Assembly (NCBI RefSeq): GCF_017591435.1
Contig: NC_059283.1
Coordinates: forward strand, 1,907,685 to 1,971,684
Origin: Portunus trituberculatus
Lineage: Eukaryota > Arthropoda > Malacostraca > Decapoda > Portunidae
Direction: 5' to 3'
DNA: 64,000 nucleotides
The notes under the pieces were generated by a model that searched no databases, was not told the DNA's origin, and saw nothing but the letters and a program-made list of their open reading frames with translations. The position numbers and the translations under genes were made by a program. This document shows, piece after piece, positions 55,173-64,000 of the stretch. The first letter of the stretch is position 1, and the number at the start of each line of letters is the position of its first letter.

Positions 55173-58100
55173 GTACGTCTGTTTTGCTTCTACTATTGTT
55201 TCGTATTACTACCGTTTCGTACAATAAATTCTAAATGGTTTGGAATTATCGGAGTTTCAACCAATACACCACACATAACTATACAGATTATCACGGTCTA
55301 AATCACAATTCCACGAGTATTTCTAACCCCATTTTACCCCATAGGAAATTAATAATAAGGTTAGATTTGGTTAGGTTTCCCAGGAGGTCCCCAAGCTAGT
55401 TAGACAGGAAAAATAAATATAAGACAGGGTATATTGGTTGAAACTACAAATTTACCGATGTTTTTGGCCACCCTTAGGTTCTTACTATTTACAGCATTTC
55501 CAGTAAGTACACGACCTGCCGCTAATTAATATTAACGCTGCAATAGTCCGGGAATATGCTGCGTCTGTCGGGTTTTCTCTTTAAGTGCACGAATGGTAGA
55601 GATAGGGGACATTATCACTTGCCACTTGTAGATCAGGCCCTGCTCAGCTACCATAATAGCAGGTCTCCACAAGGCTGTCGATTCGTAAAACAGCTAACAA
55701 CGGATCTCATTTATTTTTTTTATTTCATGTAGGAGAGAGGGCCAGCCTAGGGCAAAAATATACTGGATGCTCTTGTTTATCATGTATTAAGCTATAAATT
55801 TACCTCTCTGTCTTTGAATTGTAATGCTACCTTCCTTACAGTGGTGTGCTCAGTGTTCTCTGGCAATGAAGTCAGAATTGTGTGAGTAATTAGCAGTATT
55901 AAAGCTGAACATGTACTGTACCTTCATTCGGTTTACTCAGTGTCATCATTCTCTTACGCCAAGGCATTGTGCTAGAGACTTCCCCATACTTTTTGAGGCA
56001 TCCAACGTTCCCTTTTAGAGATTATTTCCACAAAACATGTGAAGCACCAAGATGTAATTACTAGAAAGTTCATCACAGCAGCTAGGATAGATGTATAGAC
56101 AAACATACCTATTTGGTGAAGCATGATGAGGGAGTAAGGACAGAGAGGGTTATGGATACAAGATGCTGGGATGGTAATAACTATATAGCAGATCTCCAAG
56201 GTGACAAGGAATGGTGCCAGAGTTGTGACAAATACAGTGTTGTCGGATAAGGCATTTCAAATTGAGAATTGGGTGAAAAATCTTTGTGTGTGTGTGTATT
56301 ATTTTCTTGTGGTGTCTTCTAGTTCCTGGATAAAGTGGGTGAGAGGAAAGAATTTTATGGATAATGATTAGAAGATTTTAACTCAACAAGTTTAAAGATG
56401 GTATAGAACATCTGTAACATAATAAAACTTTAAGCAAATTGAGAATGGTTCCTAAATACAGTGCTATCTTAATATACAACTTGATTTAGTTTTTTTCGTG
56501 GAGCTCATGATTCAATTTGCTCGTATCTGAATTAAATTTTGCCCATTGCATTGAATTGAAATGCTGTTGATCTGTTCCAGCCTGCAAAAAAAAAAGGAAA
56601 TTTGATCCTTTTAAAATTTTCAGATAAAGGTATTTATGAATAATAAGATATTTATACAAACATAAAATATGACAGAAGAGAATGTAAAGAAATAATCTTT
56701 TATAAATTATTTACCTTGGAGGCTATTTGGGGTAATAAAAGATGCTGGCAGAGGGGGAGGGCAGAGGATATAGGCTTTGGACTCCTATTCATACAAAAGA
56801 AATTTAGTTAAAAACTCCATAAAAGCACAAACAGCCAGTGCAGCATAGTAAATGCTTCCACGGTGGAAAAAAAACAAAACAAAACATGAACTGTGCGTGT
56901 CTGACATGACTTACTGGCTGGACGTGCTGTTTGCTTTGCCAACTTGCAGTGGCATATCTGGAGTTAGTTCACAACTCAGATTTTGGCTTGGAAATCTGAC
57001 TGAAAAATTGATCGAGTGATGGCTTGTATCCCAAATTTCTTGTGTTGAAGTTCATCTGTATTTTCAGCAGTTTTCATGTGATAAAAGCTGACTTTTCCCA
57101 GCATAGATCCTGCCTTTCAAAGTAGTGACAGTGACAGCATAAGTTAGTATGAATAGTTCAAAATTTTTGCCTTCGCAGATGCCTCAGACTGCTGGGCATT
57201 GGTCATCTGGCACCCAGGTCGCAGGATTTGGTGGACAAGTCTCGGGCGCTTCGGATCATTTCAGCTCTGGACGACAAGATCTCGGCCAAGTACAAGTCCC
57301 ACATTGCTGCTCGCAGGATCAGAGTTGTAAGTTCTGATGTGTTTTCCTTGTAGCTATTATTCATGTTAACTTATCTGTGTATATTGCAACATATACTTGT
57401 CACAGGGAGGTGTTTGTATTGGAGCAGAGAATCTTATTTTGTCATGAGTACAACTACTCCTTCACCAGACAGTGTGAATGTTGGCAAAAATTGCTTACAG
57501 TATTAATTTTGTGGTGTATTCCTCTATTACCTGCCCTATTCTTTGCTGGGAAGGTTTTCATATCTCATTATTCCTTGATAGTCTGTAGTTATGCACTCTT
57601 GTTAGATATTATATATTGACCTCAGTTCACATAGGTATTATATAAACAGTGAAGATTTAAGGGGACCCAGCAGTGTTATAGCATGTCACTGGCCTTAATG
57701 ATTGACATGAAAAATTTTATGTTTGGAGTTTAGAATCATGCATTTGTGCTCCAATCTTTTCTCTCTTCTCAAACATGGGCCTTTCAGAGAGGTAATTTTA
57801 CTAAGTCTCTGTTTTGTTCATTCCTTGATTGGCGGTGTAATTTTTCTTTTCTTTACTTTTGCATTATCAAGTAATAGGCTAGAGATTTTTTTCATGTGCC
57901 TTTGTCATCTCTGTAAACTGTGTGCTGGGTTTCACAATAGAAACTATTTATGTACAGTATTTAGTGCTCATCCCTGCATTTCCTCAAACTGATGAAAATT
58001 TCTTGCAGATCTTAAAAAAAGAGCAGAAGAATAAGACACACAAACCAAAGCCACGGCCAGTCACTGATACTGTTAAGGAAGATTTGAGCCAAGATGATGT

Positions 58101-58273
58101 ATGCCCTGTTGTCCCTCTGCCCAAACCCTGTGTGGCCCAGCAGAACCCAGTACCAGAGAAGACCAAACCAGAGGCTATACAAATCAATAAGAGTCAGTCC
58201 AAAGCTTGTGCTTCCAAACCTGCACCACCTCCTGCATTGCCTCCTGCATCACCAAAAGACTTAATTCCATCAG
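54976..58273 (+). CDS. Unrecognised protein, three exons visible, 3' end not found
   Basis: Exons 54976-55172, 57179-57326 and 58009-58273 join in frame to about 203 residues (GT-AG at each end; phases 2, 0, 1). The N-terminus (MDQVEEIITDLLDKKYLFTG) and exon 2 (LVDKSRALRIISALDDKISA and KYKSHIAARRIRV) look helical and globular; exon 3 is lysine-rich then a proline-rich linker (PAPPPALPPASPKDLIPSG). No signal peptide or membrane segment. I do not recognise the family. The last exon ends in phase 1, so coding continues downstream, perhaps beyond the LINE that fills the right edge. The ATG was chosen as the first in frame after the CCAAT pair. A cytosolic or nuclear protein is likely. Confidence 0.68.
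55173..57178. other. Intron 1 of the unknown gene
   Basis: About 2 kb, AT-rich. Nothing coding recognised; a non-repetitive, more GC-balanced patch at about 55480-55700 has no identified content. Confidence 0.45.
57179..57326 (+). CDS. Unknown gene exon 2
   Basis: 148 bp between GCCTTCGCAG and GTAAGT. Joined codon AA/A gives Lys, then CLRLLGIGHLAPRSQDLVDK and onward; the frame is open throughout and leaves phase 0. Confidence 0.72.
58009..58273 (+). CDS. Unknown gene exon 3
   Basis: 265 bp between TTTCTTGCAG and GTGAGATA. Encodes ILKKEQKNKTHKPKPRPV, then low-complexity Pro/Lys/Ser sequence. Phase 1 at the end. Confidence 0.65.
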
Positions 58274-58489
58274 GTGAGATAGTTTATTGACAACATGTTG
58301 TAATCAAATAATTTCAAAATAATGTATGAATTATTGTAGAATGTGAGCATTGAGTGAATTAAAAATTTTTTTTTGTTATGTCCCATAGTTAGCACCTGTA
58401 GGTATACTTGAAAAGTATGTATGGGAAGTGCTGTTCAGCTTTCACCAGTGGTGCAGGCAATTTTATTTATAGTAGTACCCATATCATAT

Positions 58490-58600
58490 CATCACCCAAG
58501 CGCATCTTTTGGTATCATGGTGACATGTAGGTAACTTTGAACCTGATCCCACGCTCACCACCTTATCCACTACACTACCACCTCTCTATAAAGTCCTCTA
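58490..58600 (-). repeat. tRNA-derived SINE fragment
   Basis: On the minus strand an A-box-like TAGTGTAGTGG (consensus TRGCNNAGYGG, one mismatch) is followed after about 30 bp by GATCAGGTTCAAAGTT, a weakened B box. The layout is that of a tRNA-derived SINE head; the tail was not delimited. Confidence 0.5.
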
Positions 58601-59484
58601 AGTCTCTCTTGGGCATTGGGAGCATGAGCATAAGTGACCACATGTGCTGTGTGGCTGATCCCCGTTCATCCTTATAGTGCGTGATAAAATGTGAGGGTGG
58701 TTTTAACTTATATATAATGTCACGTTCCCCACTTTCAGACGGGTTATTTCACCCTAAATTTAATATATTCCAGGTTCAGGGAACGACACAGAAAAGAAAG
58801 TATAACCACATGAAATGATGCAAAGTCAACGGAAACTTATAATAATTGATTTAATCTAATCATAACTTACTATTTACAATTTACAATGAAAGAAAGAAAA
58901 AAAAAATGTCACGAAAAAAAAATTAAGTCTGGATAACACTCCTGCAACTCTCCGTAGACCGTACCCACGTGGTCAGATATAACCAACCACATGCAAAGGA
59001 AAAAAAACCCTGAGAACAAAGGAACTTTAACCAACGCGGCTCATAACGAACTCACACAACATGGAGAAACATACGAGTGGAAAAAAAAATATGCGGACAC
59101 AACACCAGAAATCTAACCCTTGAAAACAATTACAAATCCCAAGTACAAACACCGACAAAACTCACGTATAAATCCAGTCATACGAGTGAAAATATTGCAC
59201 AAAACATCTAAAACACCCTATTACTGGCTATAAAACACAACACATACCTTTGTGGCTTAACTAGCCCACAACTCACACACACCACATGGTCTTCCAGTGG
59301 CCCACATGGCCTTTCCCAGCTGGAGGTGGCAGGCCTCCTCCTGGTGACCCTGCTTGACCCTGGCAAAGTGAGCGAGAGAGTGAAGTCACACGCACCTCTT
59401 GTTTTAAAGGCTTGCCAGTGTCTCGGTCAGAAAACATATCGTCCCGCAAATACATACTTAATGCTACAAATATAAACCCCCAGA
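58601..59484. other. Non-coding stretch between the unknown gene and the LINE
   Basis: A-rich sequence at 58780-59240, then a more GC-balanced patch at 59260-59440. No exon, terminal repeat or polymerase III box seen. Confidence 0.4.
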
Positions 59485-59928
59485 TGGGAACCGCCTTGTC
59501 GTGGTGGGGGCTTGCATTAATAGGTGTGTGCCCTGTGACCTGGCGAGCTAGGCTAGAGGGGGCTTAGTCCCCTGCTCTGCCCTTTCGAGGGGGAGAGGGC
59601 TACCCATGCTAGTACGGTCGCCAGTGAGGGGCCAGACTAAATGGTTCCTACGTAGGCTGCCAGTGGACCAGCGGAGCCACCTGCTGGAGGGATCGCCCAA
59701 TAGGGGCTGTCCTGTGCTGGATGGTTGGGTGTCCAGGCTGGGATGCTTTGGGAGGGGGGTCTCAGCTCTGTCGTGGACAAACATTCGTATCATGTGGGGC
59801 CTTTTTTTAAAACGACTGGTCCGCATGGGGACGAGGTACCCGTCCACGGCAGCCAGCGCTTCCTCCCATTGTAGTCCCAGTAGGTGGTTTCCCTTGCCCC
59901 TGGAGCCAATTTTTGTGTAGCTGTTTTT

Positions 59929-61823
59929 ATGGGAAAACACAAAAAACATTCAGGTTCTCGTGAGGTGGCTGACCTGGCCCACGAGACGTCATCTTCAGGT
60001 CTGAGTAAGGAGGAGGATTCCCCTCCACAAGGGCCTCCCACAGCAGTCTCTTGTTCTGGAAGTTCTTTTGAGGGATGCATTTCTGCTGCATATGATTCTC
60101 TTGTAATGGTAAATGTTAATCCATCATTTTCCTATCATGCCTTGCACTCACTTCTCAAGGCGTATGGTACGGTTGTTCGCATTCGACTGGTTTATGATAA
60201 GGACTTTCCTTCTAACCGATGCTATGTAACGTTTATGTCATGTGATGAAGCTCGTTTAGCTTATGAACATGTAGCATCTCTGCCCTCGCCGGCCATGGCT
60301 TTAAAACTGAATTTCTCCAGTCACGTAATATTTCAGACAGTGACATGGATTACATCCCAAATGTTTTTGAAAACTATTTAGAGAATTCAGTTCCAGCAGT
60401 CCGCCAGATCCCACCTCCACGTTGGTTTGTGGCGTACTATAGAAATGGGCGTGGAATTTCATCCATGCCTCCCGGTACCTGTCCAAAGAAATCGGCACGA
60501 TTCCTGAGGGGAATCTGAAAAAGTATGGGAAGGGGGTGCTTGTGCGAGCAAAAGATCTTACGCAAGCTAGGATGTTGCAACATCTCCCATGCCCTTCTGA
60601 CAGCATGTTTGAGACTGTTAAGGCTCATCCCACCTTTAACTATAGCAAAGGTTGTGTTTATAGCCAAGACCTCTATGAATTCCCAGAAGAGGAAATACTA
60701 GCAATGTGCCCTAGCTCAGTACAAAAGGTGACTAAGATGAGGAACTCCTCCAACATGGTCCTTCTCACTTTTTGGGTCCACCCTTCCTGACCGTGTTAAT
60801 ATCGGTCCTATCAACCTTAGGGTGAGGCACTTTGTTTCTCGCCCTCTTCAGTGCTTCTCATGCTATGGGTACGGTCACGGGAAAAGCTCGTGTAAGGAAG
60901 CTTCCCGATGTGGTAATTGCTCTGCACTCGACTCGCATTCAGAGGAGCATTGCAATGGTGCAGCTTATTGTTTTCATTGTCGTGATGCTCACCAGGTACG
61001 TTCCAGGCAATGCCCTAGGTATCGCCTGGAGCAGGACATTCTACAGCTTGCCAATAGTCAGTTTATCAGCCTCGGTAGCGCCCGCCGTGAACTCCTGTAC
61101 CGCCAGAAGGATGGTACTGGTGCGACATCCTATGCTTCATTGGCCGCTCGCTCTTCGGCTGAGTCTGCCGGTCCGAAGACAACTCCTCCTGCTACCTCTC
61201 GCTCTGTTGGGGCGGGTGGTACTGTTTATCTGGCTAACAGGTTTGCCATTTTGGCTGATGACTCGGTTGAGTCATCTCTTAGAAGTGACGAGAAAAATAC
61301 GGACTTGAACAAAGTTACCCATGTAGTAGATGTCCATTTGCCACCTGTATCTCCTAAGCCTTTCAAGGGTCTAACTAAGCGGCACCGCGGCTCTGCGGAG
61401 TCGTTAGATTTAGCTCAGCATAAGCAGTCTAAGTTTTCTCCCGGTGCTTATAATCGTGAGTCCTCCAGGGACCGCTCTGCTAGGGTAGCTCCAGTAGTTT
61501 CTGTCCAGCCTTCTGTGACGCCCTCCGTCTCAGATCGGGCTTCTTATGATGAGGACGGTCTGAGCATGGAGACGTCCGATGATATTGTCATAGCCGTCCC
61601 TCGTGGACCAACTGTATCGGAAAGTGCAGTCCTGCCTGATCCTCGTCCTCCGAGGACCAGTAAAAGTGATGATAGTTCGCATCACCCACCGATAAGCCGA
61701 AAGGCTGAGGTCCAACGACCCGGCACACCTCAATTCCCGGTGTCTTCTCGTCGTTTGATTAGTTCTAGTCAGGTCAGTCACGGGCAGCCTCAAAAGGCTC
61801 GCTCGTCCACTGCACCCAAATAG
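59929..61823 (+). pseudogene. LINE ORF1: RRM-like domain and three zinc knuckles, frameshifted
   Basis: Starts ATGGGAAAACAC at 59929. An RRM-like segment (YHALHSLLKAYGTVVRIRLV, then RCYVTF) is followed by frame changes near 60309, between about 60470 and 60516, and near 60775. The last open part (to TAG 61821-61823) has knuckles CFSCYGYGHGKSSC (classic C-x2-C-x4-H-x4-C), a CxxC-x5-H-x4-C variant and CFHCRDAHQVRSRQC. ORF1 proteins of this type bind element RNA. The C-terminal half is Ser/Pro-rich. Confidence 0.82.
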
Positions 61824-61827
61824 TCGT

Positions 61828-64000
61828 CTTCAAGCTTCTACAATGGAACTGTAGAGGCCTTCGCGCCTCGTGGGGAACTCCGAGCTTTGCTGTCGGAGTT
61901 CTCTCCAGCCTGTGTAGCTCTACAAGAGACTATGATAGGTGATAGTACTTATTCTAGTCCTCCTGGCTATCGTGGTTTTTTTAACACTCCTTTCCCTGAC
62001 CAGGGCCACCACGGTGGCACAGCTATTCTAGTCCGTCAGGATATACCTGTTATCCCGGTACAACTTAACTCTCCCCTTCAGGTGGTTGCTGTTAAGGTCT
62101 TTATGGGACGACTGTACACCATCTGCAGTTTATATCTACCTCCTCGGCTTCCTGTCTCCAGGGGTGAGCTTGACGGCCTGGTGCGTCAGCTGACTCCGCC
62201 TTTTCTTTTGTTGGGAGATTTTAACGGCCGTCACCCGTTGTGGGATGAAGGTGCTCGTAATCCTCGTGGGGTTTTAATCGGTTCTTTTATTGAGGATGAG
62301 GGATTGGAGATTTTAAATTCTGGGGATGTTACACATTTCCACACTCCTACTGGGACTTTTACAGCTATCGATCTTTCTCTTTGTACATCTAATTCTTTCC
62401 TTGATTTTAATTGGCGAGTCCTACCGGATTTACACGGTAGTGACCACTTTCCGATTTTATTGCAATCTGTGAAATCTGAGCCACAGTCCCGGCCACCACG
62501 CTGGGTTTTAGACAAGGCAGATTGGCGTCGATTCACAGACCTTAGCTCTTTTATTCGTCCGCTGGCTGACTTTTCTACTTGTGCTGAGGCTGTTGATTAT
62601 TTTACTGATTTTTTATTTCTTTAGCCCTTCAGACAATCCCTAGGACGTCAGGTCGCTTTACTAAGCGTCCCGTTCCTTGGTGGAACGCAGCATGCACTGC
62701 AGCGGTTAAAGAGAAACGGTCAGCTTTCTCTCGTCTCCGGCGACATCGTGGGGACCCACAGTGCCTGGAAGCTTTTCGGCGATGCCGAGCTCGGGCCCGC
62801 CGCATTTTGAAAGAGGCACAAAGAGCCTCGTGGAAAGCCTATATCTCTTCCATAAACGTCCGCACCCTCTTACGGATGTCTTCAACAAAGTCCGCCGAAT
62901 TGCTGGGAAGTATTCTGCTGCTTCCCCACCAATTTTGTTGTCTGCTGGGCGAACGGTGGCAGACCCTAGGAATGTCGCTGACCTCTTTGCGGAGCACTTT
63001 GCCAGTGTTTCCCAGAGGCATCCTGCAGCTCCGGGCGCACGTCACCGCCAGAGAATGGAATCTCTCGGCATAAACTTTTCTTCCGCTGGAGGAGTCTTAT
63101 AATGTCCCTTTCTCTGCTTCCGAGTTGCGGACCGCTTTGTCCCAGTGTCACGACTCTTCTCCTGGGCCAGATGATATACCTTATGCCTTCTTGCGCCACA
63201 TGTCTGACACTGCTTTTAACTTTCTTTTAAATCTTTATAATATGATTTGGCATACCGGTGACTTTCCATCTTCTTGGGCTGTGGCAGTGGTTCTCCCATT
63301 TCCGAAGCCTGGGAAAGATAATCTCCAGGCTACGAACTACCGTCCTATATCTTTAACGTCCTGTATTTGCAAAGTGTTAGAAAAGATGGTAAATATAAGA
63401 CTCATGTGGTATTTGGAGAGGGGAAGTACTTGTCACCGGTACAGTACGGCTTCCGAAAGATGAGGTCTACTACTGATGCTCTTTTATCCCTAGAGTCTTC
63501 CATTTGTGAGGCCTTCGCTAATCACCACCATCAAGTAACAGTCTTTTTTGACCTGGAGAAGGCCTACGACACGGCTTGGTGTCATGGCATTTTACAGTCT
63601 TTGTTTAATTTTGGCCTTCGGGGCCACCTTCCTATTTTTATCCAGCAGTTTTTATCCAGCCGTTTTTTACGGGTTCGAGTTGGGAGTGTTCTCTCCGATG
63701 CTACAGCTTTAAATGACGGTGTCCCACAGGGAAGTATTCTTAGTGTTACGCTATTCGCAGTTGCAATAAATGGTGTTATAGATACTCTACCGGATGGCAT
63801 TCACAGTTCTTTATATGTGGACGACTTGTGCATCTCTTTTGCTGCTTCTAGGATGTCACTGATTGAGCGCAAGCTCCAACTGGCGATCAATAGGGTGTCC
63901 AGTTGGGCCAACATGAACGGTTTTCGATTCTCCACCTCGAAGACCGTAGCCATGCATTTTGTCGCAACCGTGGTGTCCATCCAGACCCGGATTTATACCT
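61828..64000 (+). pseudogene. LINE ORF2: APE-type endonuclease and reverse transcriptase, frameshifted, partial
   Basis: Begins KLLQWNCRGLRAS, changes frame near 61867, then the endonuclease reads through ACVALQET, FLLLGDFNGRHPLWDE and GSDHFPILL (the Glu, Asp-Asn and Asp-His catalytic positions are present). Further frame changes near 62626, 62870, 63085 and 63420. Reverse transcriptase: SSPGPDDIPYAFLRHM, NYRPISLTSCICKVLEKM, FFDLEKAYDTAW (motif A), DGVPQGSILSVTLF (motif B), SLYVDDLCISF (motif C). Cut by the window end. Confidence 0.88.

Larger units (their letters stand above)
59485..64000 (+). mobile_element. I/Jockey-group LINE, runs off the window
   Basis: Two-ORF non-LTR retrotransposon on the plus strand. 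The GC-rich start (GGGAACCGCCTTGTCGTGG) is a likely 5' UTR; ORF1 spans about 59929-61823 and ORF2 about 61828 to beyond 64000. The CCHC-type ORF1, the NYRPISLTSCICK motif and the YVDD catalytic box fit the I/Jockey group. Frameshifts break both ORFs, so this copy, as sequenced, cannot make full-length proteins. It lies in the probable intron of the unknown gene, same orientation. Confidence 0.9.

Noticed and set aside
59606..60080. Open frames over the 5' part of the right-hand LINE on both strands
   Set aside because: They overlap the element's UTR and ORF1 start and have no motif of their own.

Overview
This looks like nuclear DNA from an arthropod, most likely a decapod crustacean. The evidence is short coding exons separated by introns with GT-AG boundaries, very dense and long (AG)n, (AC)n and (CCT)n microsatellites, several short inverted-repeat elements, and non-LTR retrotransposons. 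No bacterial-style operon, CRISPR array, rRNA gene or convincing intact tRNA gene was seen. The crustacean placement is inference from repeat style and from the receptor type; it was not tested by a search.

Layout. 1-11079: no exon recognised, many microsatellites, one short inverted-repeat element. 11080-30500 (+): sixteen exons of one gene, a type-B leucine-rich-repeat GPCR of the bursicon receptor class (LGR2, the Drosophila rickets family). About 17 LRRs on phase-2 exons are followed by a hinge, a seven-helix domain and a roughly 505-residue cytoplasmic tail. The 5' exons (signal peptide, N-terminal cysteine cap, probably the first LRR) are not in the visible model. 30501-43343: 3' flank of the receptor, two GC-rich patches, a possible small broken coding piece (35918-37181), a roughly 130-bp tandem repeat, and a CR1/L2-like LINE on the minus strand with one amber codon. 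43344-46382 (+): a four-exon gene with three MIM1-like motifs, resembling the middle of ZFYVE19/ANCHR (abscission checkpoint, VPS4 binding). Its last exon needs a one-base shift or another splice site to read through. 46383-54860: 3' flank, then a repeat-rich block with hAT-like ends and a GT-rich minisatellite. 54976-58273 (+): three exons of an unrecognised gene behind a pair of CCAAT boxes 31 bp apart. 59485-64000 (+): an I/Jockey-group LINE (RRM-like and CCHC ORF1; endonuclease and reverse transcriptase ORF2) running off the right edge and broken by many frameshifts but almost no stop codons.

The three host genes are not obviously connected. The receptor is the best-supported content. I found no convincing new multi-gene system. 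The most interesting points are structural: a 25-bp perfect hairpin in one MITE copy that looks like a template-switch event, repeated MITE insertions in the receptor introns, the frameshift-without-nonsense pattern in the right-hand LINE, the CCAAT pair, and the unresolved frame in the ANCHR-like last exon.
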